NCBI GenBank assembly: GCA_017403145.1
Contig: JAFQOO010000005.1
Location: 295,141 to 359,140 of the forward strand
Direction of reading: 5' to 3'
Source: Clostridia bacterium
Lineage (GTDB): Bacteria; Bacillota; Clostridia; Christensenellales; DTU072
DNA length: 64,000 nt
The first letter of the stretch is position 1. Every line of letters starts with the position of its first letter. This document shows positions 34,842 to 43,525 of this stretch, piece after piece. Below the pieces are notes generated by a model. The model did not search any database. It was not told the DNA's origin and was given only the letters and a program-made list of their open reading frames with translations. The position numbers and the translations under genes are program-made.

Positions 34842-37058
34842 TTATTTCATTTGACTTCTATTGTAGTTTATTAGACAACCTGCTTTAATAATAGCTTTTT
34901 CCGCTTCCGTCAAAGCATCTACGGTAAGTTCTATTTCACGAACGTCTTTACCATTGATAACGAAAGCTTTAGTCTTACCTGTTTCTAACGCATTTGCAGG
35001 TTCCTTAACGTAAATTATTTCGCCTACTTCAAAATCAGCACCACCTGAATATCTAAAAGGTATCATACCCCAATTTATTAAATTGGAACGATATCTCTTT
35101 GTTGCATATTCGCTTGCTATATTAGCAATACCGCCTAGAACACGTTGACAAGAAGCAGCTTGCTCTCTTGCACTACCATCACCGGGTTTTCTAGCATATA
35201 TTACACTACCTATTTCGGCATCCTTAGCGGTGCAACCAGCAATTTGAAGAGCATACTCGTAACCACTAGGAATGGTGCCTTTTTCTAGTTTTAGCTCTTC
35301 TTCCTTAACAGACTTTGCCCTACCTACGTATGCCGGTTCTTTTCTTGAAAGTGTAAACTCGGCAAGTCTCAAAGGATTGGAGCGATAGCTAGATGTTTCG
35401 CCGGAAGGAATTAACTCGTCGGTGGTTGTAACGGGGTCGTCGATAACTGCACAAACTTTCATAAATAAATGGTCTTTTAATGCAATCATAGGAGGAATAT
35501 CGGCGATATTTGGTCCGTATATTAAATCAACATTAGCATCGGCTTTACCATATCCGTTGTAAACCCTATTTTTATAAACTTTATCGTCGTAATTGAATTT
35601 TGCGACTTCGTTATCATATTCGTAATCCATTGCAGAAGCTAAATAGCCACCGTTTGCGGCAGTTGCAGCGATACTTCTAGCATCCATCAATGCAACGGAA
35701 GCAATTTGCTTTTCATTGGGTTTTGAACCCTCTCTATTTTCAAAGTTGCGAGTAGTATGACGAATGGATAAACCATTATTAGCAGGAACGTCGCCAGCAC
35801 CAAAACAAGGTCCACAGAAAGAGGTTTTTACTATTGCACCACTTTCAGTCAATTTTGCAATAACACCTTTCTTCAACAAATCTAAATAAATAGGTTGAGA
35901 ACCGCAATATACGCTCATAGAAAGTCTATCACCTATTGCTTTATTTTCCAATATAGCACTAGCTTCTACCAAGTTATCATAAGTGCCACCCGCGCATCCT
36001 GCTATGATTGCTTGGTCTACCCTAATTTTACCATCTTTAGTAATATTGTCTGTTAAAGTAAAGCTATCATTATGTAACAACTCTCTACCCTTCTTTTCAC
36101 ATTCGGACAAAATTTCATAGGGATTAGCCAATAATTCTCTAATTGTATATACGTTACTGGGATGGAAAGGAAGCGCAATCATAGGTTCTACTTTTGATAA
36201 ATCAACCTCGATAAGAGCATCGTAATATGCTCCGTTTTCGGGGCTTAAAGCCTTGAAATCATCACTTCTTCCACGAATGGTCAAATAGTCTTCTACTTCG
36301 CTATCAGTCATCCAAATAGAACTTAAGCAAGTTGTTTCCGTAGTCATAACGTCAATACCGATACGATATTCGATGGGAAGATTTTTTATGCCTTCTCCCA
36401 CAAATTCCATAACCTTGTTCTTTACAAAACCATTCTTAAATACTTTTCCAATAATTGCAAGAGCAACGTCTTGTGGGCCAACACCCTTTCTAGGTGCGCC
36501 AACCAAATTGATAGCCACTACTTCTGGATAGGTTACGTCGTAGGTTTTGCCTATAATTTGCTTAACTAGTTCTGGACCGCCCTCTCCGACTGCCATTGTG
36601 CCAAGTGCTCCGTAACGAGTGTGGGAATCGGAACCTAAAATCATTTTACCGCAACCTGCAAAATTTTCACGCATATAAGTGTGAATAACTGCATAATGAG
36701 GAGGAACAAATATACCACCATACTTTTTAGCGGCGGACAAGCCAAACATATGGTCATCCTCGTTTATAGTGCCACCAACAGCACATAAACTATTATGACA
36801 ATTTGTCAAAACGTAAGGAATGGGGAATTTTTCAAGACCAATTGCTTTAGCGGTTTGAATTATACCAACGTAAGTAATATCGTGAGATGCAATAGCATCA
36901 AATTTAATATTAACGGTTTTACCCTTTTCTGTTTGAGTGGCTTGATTATGAGCATCAATGATAGAATAAGCCATCGTTTTTTTATAACCTTCGTTAAAAG
37001 ATGCCTCTATAAACTTGCCGTCAACGTAATTGAATCCGTTAGAAAAAGTTTTAATCAT
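34842..37058 (-). CDS. Aconitase-family hydratase, first gene of the arylpyruvate operon
   Basis: The 738-aa protein belongs to the aconitase superfamily, closest in layout to the AcnC/YbhJ-type hydratases rather than to classical AcnA or Acn[21 protein letters not shown] (142-161) is the substrate loop. Three cysteines placed to bind a 4Fe-4S cluster are Cys355 ([10 protein letters not shown]), Cys415 and Cys418 ([11 protein letters not shown]). [11 protein letters not shown] and a C-terminal swivel domain with [11 protein letters not shown] follow. Substrate is unknown: citrate/isocitrate is the default, but the downstream genes concern aryl-2-oxoacids. No citrate synthase or isocitrate dehydrogenase is nearby. 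Confidence 0.88.
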   Translation of the reverse strand: MIKTFSNGFNYVDGKFIEASFNEGYKKTMAYSIIDAHNQATQTEKGKTVNIKFDAIASHDITYVGIIQTAKAIGLEKFPIPYVLTNCHNSLCAVGGTINEDDHMFGLSAAKKYGGIFVPPHYAVIHTYMRENFAGCGKMILGSDSHTRYGALGTMAVGEGGPELVKQIIGKTYDVTYPEVVAINLVGAPRKGVGPQDVALAIIGKVFKNGFVKNKVMEFVGEGIKNLPIEYRIGIDVMTTETTCLSSIWMTDSEVEDYLTIRGRSDDFKALSPENGAYYDALIEVDLSKVEPMIALPFHPSNVYTIRELLANPYEILSECEKKGRELLHNDSFTLTDNITKDGKIRVDQAIIAGCAGGTYDNLVEASAILENKAIGDRLSMSVYCGSQPIYLDLLKKGVIAKLTESGAIVKTSFCGPCFGAGDVPANNGLSIRHTTRNFENREGSKPNEKQIASVALMDARSIAATAANGGYLASAMDYEYDNEVAKFNYDDKVYKNRVYNGYGKADANVDLIYGPNIADIPPMIALKDHLFMKVCAVIDDPVTTTDELIPSGETSSYRSNPLRLAEFTLSRKEPAYVGRAKSVKEEELKLEKGTIPSGYEYALQIAGCTAKDAEIGSVIYARKPGDGSAREQAASCQRVLGGIANIASEYATKRYRSNLINWGMIPFRYSGGADFEVGEIIYVKEPANALETGKTKAFVINGKDVREIELTVDALTEAEKAIIKAGCLINYNRSQMK

Positions 37059-37091
37059 CCGTAGTACTCCTAGAATTTATATATAGTAAAC

Positions 37092-37120
37092 ATTATACTA
37101 CTTTTAGTAGTATAGTGCAA
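37092..37120 (-). promoter_or_regulatory. Promoter with embedded inverted repeat for the aconitase/IorAB/PaaK operon
   Basis: On the minus strand TTGCAC (37115-37120), a 17-base spacer and TATAAT (37092-37097) lie upstream of the hydratase gene. The inverted repeat TATACTAC-n5-GTAGTATA (37094-37114) fills the spacer and overlaps the -10, the position of a repressor operator. Confidence 0.7.
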
Positions 37121-37153
37121 GTACTAATTTGATGATAAAAGGTAAAAAGCTTT

Positions 37154-37753
37154 TTATTTTTTTGGAAGTAATTGGAAAATAGATTTTACGTTCTCATTAA
37201 AATCTTTTGTTATTATTTCGATTATAATTTCCTCTATCGCAGCGATAACGCAAATACCACAAATTACGTATAAACCAATTTGTGCGCCATTCACTTTTGC
37301 CAACAATTCATAGAAAAGCGGGAATAAAAATAATAGTATCATACCAACTTTGTTTCCTATAGTATGAAGCATAGCAAATTTCTTAAATCTAACTAAAGTA
37401 ACTATTGCACCAATAGCCCTAAATAGGTATATTGAAAGAACTGCTGCTAGCATACCCCATATCCAAAGATTGTCTACGGTATACATATATTTAAAGGTTA
37501 CAAAAGAGCCTGTAACGGTCAACAAAACGTCGCCGATGGTATCAAGCAACGAACCAAAACTAGATTCGTTTTTTATTGCTCTTGCAATTACTCCATCAAA
37601 CAAATCACTTATACCACAATATCCGTATATAACGTAAAAGGCAATAGAAAAAGGCTTTATAAATAAAATTATAATAGCTATCAATATTCTAGATGCCGTT
37701 AGTATATTTGGTATTTGTTTGATAAAAGCATTTTGAGACAATTTCTTTCCCAT
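37154..37753 (-). CDS. CDP-alcohol phosphatidyltransferase family protein
   Basis: A 199-aa membrane enzyme of phospholipid synthesis, probably phosphatidylglycerophosphate or cardiolipin synthase-like. The active-site motif D-G-x2-A-R-x8-G-x3-D-x3-D is intact (DGVIAR, then GSLLDTIGD) and there are about five membrane spans. The Bacillus region carries pgsA close to cinA-recA-rny, which supports PgsA, but the substrate cannot be fixed from the motif. A TTGCGC-17-TAGAAT promoter at about 37788-37816 probably drives it. Confidence 0.85.
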   Translation of the reverse strand: MGKKLSQNAFIKQIPNILTASRILIAIIILFIKPFSIAFYVIYGYCGISDLFDGVIARAIKNESSFGSLLDTIGDVLLTVTGSFVTFKYMYTVDNLWIWGMLAAVLSIYLFRAIGAIVTLVRFKKFAMLHTIGNKVGMILLFLFPLFYELLAKVNGAQIGLYVICGICVIAAIEEIIIEIITKDFNENVKSIFQLLPKK

Positions 37754-37829
37754 ACAGACTTCCCTATCGGTTCTATTTTGTTATATTCTAACATAATAAT
37801 TTAAATAGCGCAAATATTTAAAATAGCGT

Positions 37830-37893
37830 AACAATAATCAATGAGTTTACATAACTTGTAGTGTAAGCGAAAGCTTAACATCTATAAGGAGGT
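37830..37893 (+). promoter_or_regulatory. Sigma-K-like promoter, leader hairpin and strong RBS of the Cys-rich gene
   Basis: AACA (37830-37833), 16 bases, then CATAACTT (37850-37857) fits the sigma-K pattern mACm-16/17-CATAnnnT; no good sigma-A promoter is visible. AAGC-GAAA-GCTT (37865-37876) makes a GNRA-capped hairpin at the predicted start. AAGGAGGT (37886-37893) is a perfect ribosome-binding site seven bases before the ATG. Confidence 0.45.
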
Positions 37894-37900
37894 AAACGCT

Positions 37901-38092
37901 ATGAACGGTTTCAACTTTGGTACTGGTGGTGGCTGTGATTGCATTTGCTGGATAATTATTATCCTATTGCTTTGCGGTTGCTGTGGTAAAGGTGGCGGTT
38001 GTGGATGCTGTGAAATAATCATTATCATCCTACTACTTTGCTGCTGTGGTTGCGGTAACAACAGAAATGATAACTGCTACGACTGCGACTAA
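37901..38092 (+). CDS. 63-aa Cys/Gly/Ile-rich mini-protein with an internal duplication
   Basis: The protein has 15 cysteines. Two copies of a 22-residue unit (about 11-29 and 33-51) each consist of a Cys/Gly cluster, an IIIILLL hydrophobic run and another Cys cluster; the tail NNRNDNCYDCD is polar. The duplication is also visible in the DNA with a 66-base offset. The hydrophobic runs are short (about 7 residues) for ordinary membrane spans. It resembles the poorly characterised small high-cysteine proteins of spore-forming Clostridia, some carrying the misleading label chorion class high-cysteine protein. A spore-coat role is inferred from that and from the promoter. Confidence 0.8.
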   Translation: MNGFNFGTGGGCDCICWIIIILLLCGCCGKGGGCGCCEIIIIILLLCCCGCGNNRNDNCYDCD

Positions 38093-38106
38093 CGTACATA
38101 ATAAAG

Positions 38107-38131
38107 AAAGGCTACCCAAAAGGTAGCCTTT
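38107..38131. terminator. Bidirectional terminator between the Cys-rich gene and the DUF3267 gene
   Basis: AAAGGCTACC and GGTAGCCTTT form a perfect 10-bp stem with a 5-base loop between two convergent genes. T-rich sequence follows on the plus strand and a weaker T-rich stretch on the minus strand. Confidence 0.85.
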
Positions 38132-38135
38132 CCCT

Positions 38136-38741
38136 TTATTTAGAATTGATTGAATTCAAAAGCCTTATTTCATCTTCTTCGGTAACTTCTTTAAAATCGT
38201 CAGGAAGGTTGTTTTCATCATATAACGCATAAAAAGCCGGAGCTTTGGGGTGGTCTTGTACTAGTTTAACCCCTTTCTTTTTTATAAGAGCTAAAGACAT
38301 CATTACGTCTCCGCCAGCCCCCGAAATCATTGTAGCAAATAGAATACAATATTTCCAATCCAATAGTATGGTCGATACAATAAGCGGGACTATTCCTAAC
38401 ACAAATAAAGGTAATACTAACGAAAACAAATAGCTAGATGCTTTCATTGGTTGATTTGTAGTGCAATAAAGCATCATCTTTTTGGGAATTGCCCCAAAAC
38501 GCACGCTTCCTTTGGGTGCACCCGTTGTAATAAATGCTAACGCGTGTAAGCCTTCGTGAAAAATCATCAACAACGGATATAATGCGACTATAATTAAATA
38601 ATCCCACATACCCAAACCGAACGATAGCTCTTTAAATAACGTGAATTTAAAAATCAAAGCAATTATGCTAGGAAGAATAAACAACCATATTGCTAAGATA
38701 TTCATTTTCTTTAGATTTATTATAACCAATTCTTTCTTCAT
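38136..38741 (-). CDS. DUF3267 family membrane zinc metalloprotease
   Basis: A 201-aa protein with four to five hydrophobic spans and the zinc motif HEGLH in MIFHEGLHALAF (about residues 62-66) inside the membrane region, typical of DUF3267 proteins related to site-2-type proteases. Substrate unknown. The ATG begins 11 bases after the rny terminator hairpin and has no visible Shine-Dalgarno; a second ATG at codon 13 (MNILAIW) is possible. Confidence 0.82.
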   Translation of the reverse strand: MKKELVIINLKKMNILAIWLFILPSIIALIFKFTLFKELSFGLGMWDYLIIVALYPLLMIFHEGLHALAFITTGAPKGSVRFGAIPKKMMLYCTTNQPMKASSYLFSLVLPLFVLGIVPLIVSTILLDWKYCILFATMISGAGGDVMMSLALIKKKGVKLVQDHPKAPAFYALYDENNLPDDFKEVTEEDEIRLLNSINSK

Positions 38742-38752
38742 ACTAATTTAAA

Positions 38753-38779
38753 AATCGGGGTACTTTTAGCACCCCGATT
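38753..38779 (-). terminator. Intrinsic terminator of rny
   Basis: AATCGGGGT and ACCCCGATT form a 9-bp stem with a 9-base loop, followed on the minus strand by TTTAAATTAG. It lies between the rny stop and the DUF3267 start. Confidence 0.85.
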
Positions 38780-38790
38780 CCCTTTAACGA

Positions 38791-40389
38791 TTATTTAGCG
38801 TATTCTACTTTACGTACTTCGCGAATAACGTTTACCTTGATTTGACCTGGATATTCCAGTTCACTTTCGAGTTTTCTTGCTATGTCTTTAGCAAGGAACT
38901 CGGTTTGTGCATCGTTTACTTGTTCGGGTTTTACGATAACACGTATTTCCCTACCAGCTTGAATTGCAAACGATTGCTCAACTCCTGCGAACGAGTTTGC
39001 GAGACTTTCCAATTTTTCGAGACGCTTGATATAGAATTCAAGCGACTCTCTACGAGCACCAGGACGTGCTCCACTTATAGCATCTGCTGCTTGTATAAGA
39101 ACTGCTTCTACGGAATTCGCTTCTACGTCACCGTGGTGAGCTTCTATACAATGTATAACCTTTTCACTTTCTTTATACTTGCGAGCAAGTTCAACACCTA
39201 TTTGAATATGAGTGCCTTCGTATTCGTGGTCGATAGATTTACCTATATCGTGTAGTAAACCTGCACGTTTACATAGCTTTACGTCTGCACCCAATTCCCC
39301 TGCTAACAATCCTGCAATATAGGATACTTCCAAAGAATGCTTCAATACGTTTTGACCATAACTTGTACGATATTGCATACGTCCTAGCAATTTTACAAGC
39401 TCGGGATGTATTCCATATACACCTGCATCAAATACGGCGGTTTCACCGGCTTCTTTAATCGTTGCATCCATATCTCTACGAATACGGTCAACAACTTCTT
39501 CGATTCTACCGGGATGTATTCTACCATCGGCAACCAACTTTTGTAGAGTTAGTCTTGCAACTTCACGTCTAACGGGGTCAAAGCCCGAAAGAGTTACTAC
39601 GTCGGGGGTATCATCGATGATGATATCTACACCGGTTGCACTTTCCAATGCCTTGATATTTCTACCAACACGACCGATAATTCTTCCCTTCATATCTTCA
39701 TTGGGTAATTCTACGGTTGATACGGTAGCTTCTGATGCTTGGTCAACTGCACATCTTTGAATAGCAAGAGCTACGATATTTTTTGCTATTCTTTCGCCGT
39801 CTTCTTTAGCTTTCTTTTCGATTTCTTTTACTATATTGACGGCATCGCGCTTTGCTTCGTCCTCCATTTCTTTAATGATGAGGTCCTTAGCTTCTTCTTT
39901 AGACATACCGCTAACTTTCTCTAGTTCGGCAAGCATCTTTTCGTTTTGTTTGCCTAGCTCGTTTTCTAATAGTTTTAACTCGTTTTCTTTATTTTCCAAA
40001 TCCTTACGAGTGCGGTCGATATTTTCAATTTTCTTGTCTAATATTTCTTCTTTCTTGTTGATTGAATCCTCTTTTTGGTTAAGACGGGATTCTTGTCTTT
40101 GCATTTCGGAACGTCTCTCTTTTGATTCCTTTTCAAACTCGTTGCGCAATCTTATTTGCTCTTCTTTCGCTTCGAGCATCGCATCTTTACGAATCGTTTT
40201 AGCTTCTTGTCTAGCCTCTTCGATTACCTTTGCGTGTTGTGTTTCTGCATCTTGTTTCTTTTTCTTAAGAACGGTTTTATATGAAATATATCCAACTGCA
40301 AAACCTACCAAAAGTGCGGGGAACAAGGTGATTAACACTACTGCCCAAGCGTCTATTGCCAAAAGCATACCTAGACTGCTTAACAACAT
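38791..40389 (-). CDS. rny: Ribonuclease Y
   Basis: Membrane-anchored endoribonuclease that starts mRNA decay in Firmicutes. The 532-aa protein has an N-terminal transmembrane helix (about 15-37), a long charged coiled coil to about residue 200, a KH domain ([15 protein letters not shown]) and an HD domain with HDIGK. Length and layout are standard. It has its own consensus promoter and terminator. Confidence 0.98.
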   Translation of the reverse strand: MLLSSLGMLLAIDAWAVVLITLFPALLVGFAVGYISYKTVLKKKKQDAETQHAKVIEEARQEAKTIRKDAMLEAKEEQIRLRNEFEKESKERRSEMQRQESRLNQKEDSINKKEEILDKKIENIDRTRKDLENKENELKLLENELGKQNEKMLAELEKVSGMSKEEAKDLIIKEMEDEAKRDAVNIVKEIEKKAKEDGERIAKNIVALAIQRCAVDQASEATVSTVELPNEDMKGRIIGRVGRNIKALESATGVDIIIDDTPDVVTLSGFDPVRREVARLTLQKLVADGRIHPGRIEEVVDRIRRDMDATIKEAGETAVFDAGVYGIHPELVKLLGRMQYRTSYGQNVLKHSLEVSYIAGLLAGELGADVKLCKRAGLLHDIGKSIDHEYEGTHIQIGVELARKYKESEKVIHCIEAHHGDVEANSVEAVLIQAADAISGARPGARRESLEFYIKRLEKLESLANSFAGVEQSFAIQAGREIRVIVKPEQVNDAQTEFLAKDIARKLESELEYPGQIKVNVIREVRKVEYAK

Positions 40390-40463
40390 TGTAACCTCCT
40401 ATTTAGTTTTATAGTTGCGTTTATAATTACGGTCGTTCGCTACCGAATTGTTCGCTATTTTTA

Positions 40464-40492
40464 ATTATACTTTAATAAACTAATATTGTCAA
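40464..40492 (-). promoter_or_regulatory. Perfect consensus promoter of rny
   Basis: On the minus strand TTGACA (40487-40492), a 17-base spacer and TATAAT (40464-40469). The start is near 40457, about 68 bases before the ATG. The leader has two direct copies of TAGCGAAC (40435-40442 and 40450-40457). Confidence 0.9.
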
Positions 40493-40530
40493 TATAGAAA
40501 ACGACATATTATTAGCCAAAAGAACCCAGA

Positions 40531-41511
40531 TTAGAAGCTTTCTCTGATTTTTTCTTCGAGAATAGCGTATAGTTCGGGATTGTTCTTGATATAATCGATT
40601 GCTTTTTCTCTACCTTGACCAACACGCTCACCTTCGTAACTAAACCAAGAACCAGCTTTTACGATTAGCCCCATTTCTACTGCAATATCCAAAATACATC
40701 CAATAGAAGAAATACCGCTACCAAAAATGATATCAAATTCAGCTTGTTTAAAGGGAGGTGAAAGTTTGTTCTTTACAACCTTAACTCTGGTACGGTTACC
40801 TACTACGGTTGAACCATCTTTAACAGAGTCCACTCTTCTAACGTCTAGTCTTACGCTAGAATAGAATTTTAGTGCTTTACCACCGGTGGTTGTTTCGGGG
40901 TTACCAAACATTACGCCGATTTTATCACGTAATTGGTTGATGAATACAATCAAAGTATTGGTTTTGCCACAAGCGGGAGTCAATTTACGCATTGCTTGGG
41001 ACATTAGTCTTGCTTGCATACCCATAGGAGCATCACCCATATCACCATCTATCTCTGCTTGAGGGGTTAATGCAGCAACCGAGTCAACAACGATAACGTC
41101 GATAGAGCCACTACGTGCCAATTCATCAGCAATAGCCAATGCTTGCTCACCGCTGTCGGGTTGAGCAACGTACATTTGTGATAAATCTACGCCAAGTGCA
41201 CCTGCGTAGGTGGGGTCTAGAGCGTGCTCTGCATCGATAAATGCAACTATACCGCCCATCTTTTGAGCTTCCGCAATAATATGCAATGCGAGAGTAGTTT
41301 TACCCGAAGATTCAGGTCCGTAGATTTCTACAATTCTACCACGTGGTAACCCACCAATTCCCAAAGCGCGGTCCAAAGCAAGACATCCCGTAGGAATAAC
41401 GTCTATCTTGGTCTTTTCGGTGCTACCCATATTGATGATAGAGCCTTTACCATAACTCTTTTCTATGTGGGCGAGAACTTCTTCTAATGATTTTCTCTTT
41501 TTGTCGTCCAT
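40531..41511 (-). CDS. recA: Recombinase RecA
   Basis: Strand-exchange and SOS co-protease ATPase. The 326-aa protein has Walker A GPESSGKT (65-72), the Walker [11 protein letters not shown], the loop-2 region [10 protein letters not shown] and a short C-terminus that ends soon after [12 protein letters not shown]. It is some 20 residues shorter than many RecA proteins because the acidic tail is reduced. It lies between cinA and rny, as in Bacillus. Confidence 0.98.
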   Translation of the reverse strand: MDDKKRKSLEEVLAHIEKSYGKGSIINMGSTEKTKIDVIPTGCLALDRALGIGGLPRGRIVEIYGPESSGKTTLALHIIAEAQKMGGIVAFIDAEHALDPTYAGALGVDLSQMYVAQPDSGEQALAIADELARSGSIDVIVVDSVAALTPQAEIDGDMGDAPMGMQARLMSQAMRKLTPACGKTNTLIVFINQLRDKIGVMFGNPETTTGGKALKFYSSVRLDVRRVDSVKDGSTVVGNRTRVKVVKNKLSPPFKQAEFDIIFGSGISSIGCILDIAVEMGLIVKAGSWFSYEGERVGQGREKAIDYIKNNPELYAILEEKIRESF

Positions 41512-41532
41512 AGTATTTCTCCTTGATTTATT

Positions 41533-42204
41533 TTAATAATATTTCTGCAAGTGTTTTATAGCATAAAACAACGCCATATCCCTTGCTTGATTCCTAATTT
41601 GCTCACGGTCGCCTTTAAATACGTTTTTATAGACTTCCGTTCTTTCATTATCCGTTACGGATATATATACCAAACCCACAGGTTTATTTAAACTCCCACC
41701 TGTGGGACCCGCAATACCGGTAGTTGATATACCAATTTGCACGTTATCGTTTAATAAGCCTGTTGCCATTTCTATCGCGGTCTGTTCACTTACAGCACCA
41801 AAATCACCTATAGTTTCTTCTGCAACGCCTAAATATTTAATTTTTGCATCGTTACTATACGATACCGCACCGCCATAAAAAACATTGGAACAACCGGGTA
41901 CGTCCACTATAGATGAAGCAATGCTTCCACCCGTCAAACTTTCCGCAGTTGCTAGCATAAGCCCTTTTTCGTATAATAATTCTACCAAATAACTAGAAAG
42001 CGGTTTTAGTCCTTCACCATAAGATATGTCTTCGAAAGTAATATCCAATTCGTAAAAATCCTCTTCACTTATATCAGTGAAAGCTAGAACGTAATCCGAA
42101 CCATTGTTACCAAGCATTTTAAAATCGTCAAGATGCGGATGCCATTTAAGCATTCTGCTAACGATTTCATCTTCGGTTGAACAAACACGCAATATCTTGT
42201 TCAT
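41533..42204 (-). CDS. CinA C-terminal-domain (PncC-like) protein with an unassigned N-terminal segment
   Basis: Residues about 75-223 form the CinA/PncC nicotinamide-nucleotide amidase domain (TAESLTGGSIASSIVDVPG, YSNDAKIKYLGV, GISTTGIAGPTGG). The N-terminal MoaB-like domain of full CinA is replaced by about 70 residues I do not recognise. The start is the ATG at 42204 (223 aa), which has GAGGAG overlapping the rimO end; nine extra codons upstream are possible but lack a site. Its position next to recA matches Bacillus cinA. Confidence 0.88.
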   Translation of the reverse strand: MNKILRVCSTEDEIVSRMLKWHPHLDDFKMLGNNGSDYVLAFTDISEEDFYELDITFEDISYGEGLKPLSSYLVELLYEKGLMLATAESLTGGSIASSIVDVPGCSNVFYGGAVSYSNDAKIKYLGVAEETIGDFGAVSEQTAIEMATGLLNDNVQIGISTTGIAGPTGGSLNKPVGLVYISVTDNERTEVYKNVFKGDREQIRNQARDMALFYAIKHLQKYY

Positions 42205-42205
42205 A

Positions 42206-43525
42206 TTACTCCTCGTCAATAATCGTTTCACCTATTGGGTAAAAACCTGATTTAGTTATTTTAACTTTATATATCTCACCTATTTCCAATGGGAATTTCG
42301 AAGTAAAATATACTTTGGTATCGATATCGGGAGCATTATACTCCGGTCTACCATAGAATTTTCCTTTGTTATAATCTATCCCTTCATATATGATATCCAT
42401 TTCTTTGCCCAAATATTGCAAATGCCTTTTTTCTATAATAGCGCTTTGCATTTTTGACAATTCTTTTTCACGCGCCTTTTTAGTCTTATAAAGCACTTGG
42501 TCTTTCATTTTATATGCCAAAGTGCCCTTTTCTCTAGAATAAGCGAAGAAACCTGCATAATCAATTAGTCCTGTGGAAATCAGTTCTTTTAACTCCATAA
42601 AATCTTCTTCTGTTTCTCCCGGGAAGCCTACTATGAAGGTAGAACGAATAGCTATTGAAGGACATTTCTCTTTAAGTTTTCTTAATAGTTCGTATGCTTG
42701 TTCCTTAGTGTTTCTACGATGCATACTCTTCAATATTTTATTAGAAATGTGTTGCAAAGGTATATCTATGTATTTAGCTATTTTATCCTCGTTTGCAATC
42801 ATTTCAACGAGCTCGTCGTCAACCAATTCGGGATAGGCATATAGTATTCTTATTTTATAAAAATCTAGTTTTACTAATTCCCTAAGTAACTCTTTAAGCT
42901 TATATTCACCATATAAGTCTTTACCATATCTCGTAGTGTCTTGTGCTACTAGAATTAGTTCTTTTACGCCATTATCCGCAAGTTCCCTAGCTTCTTGGAT
43001 AAGGTCTTCCATTGGGTAGGAACGATATCTACCTCTAATAAACGGAATTGTACAATAGGTACAAAAGTTATCGCAACCATCCGCTATTTTTAGATAGGCA
43101 TAGTGAGCAGGCGTCGTTTGAACACGCCCTTTCATATATGCGCAAGGTTTATCTTCTAACACAATAGGTCTTTTATCTAGATTGTTAAAAATATCAACTA
43201 CGTTCTCGTAAGAGTTCACGCCTATAAAGGCATCAACTTCAACGAGTTCGTCCTTGACCTCCATACCAAATCTTTCAGCAAAACAACCCATTACAACTAG
43301 TTTAACGTCCCTATTCTTCTTTTGCTCGGCAAGTTCTAAAATGGTATCTATGCTTTCCCTAATTGCAGTGTTTATAAACGCACAAGTATTAACAACCAAT
43401 ATATCCGCATCTTCAACGCTTTGCGTGATAGTATAACCATACTCGGTAAGAGCATATAAAACTTTTTCCGTATCCACCCTATTTTTATCACAGCCGAGGG
43501 ATACTATACCAATTTTCTTATTCAT
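42206..43525 (-). CDS. rimO: Ribosomal protein S12 methylthiotransferase RimO
   Basis: Radical-SAM enzyme that methylthiolates an Asp of uS12. The 439-aa protein has the N-terminal cluster cysteines Cys12, Cys48 and Cys81, the radical-SAM motif CDNFCTYC (151-158) and a C-terminal TRAM domain (about 375-439). The N-terminus VSLGCDKNRVDTE favours RimO over MiaB. It overlaps the ftsK end by 8 bp. Confidence 0.96.
   Translation of the reverse strand: MNKKIGIVSLGCDKNRVDTEKVLYALTEYGYTITQSVEDADILVVNTCAFINTAIRESIDTILELAEQKKNRDVKLVVMGCFAERFGMEVKDELVEVDAFIGVNSYENVVDIFNNLDKRPIVLEDKPCAYMKGRVQTTPAHYAYLKIADGCDNFCTYCTIPFIRGRYRSYPMEDLIQEARELADNGVKELILVAQDTTRYGKDLYGEYKLKELLRELVKLDFYKIRILYAYPELVDDELVEMIANEDKIAKYIDIPLQHISNKILKSMHRRNTKEQAYELLRKLKEKCPSIAIRSTFIVGFPGETEEDFMELKELISTGLIDYAGFFAYSREKGTLAYKMKDQVLYKTKKAREKELSKMQSAIIEKRHLQYLGKEMDIIYEGIDYNKGKFYGRPEYNAPDIDTKVYFTSKFPLEIGEIYKVKITKSGFYPIGETIIDEE

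Noticed and set aside
37142..37160. AAAAAGCTTTTT palindrome after the phosphatidyltransferase gene as a terminator
   Set aside because: The stem is short and A/T only; it may be chance in AT-rich DNA.
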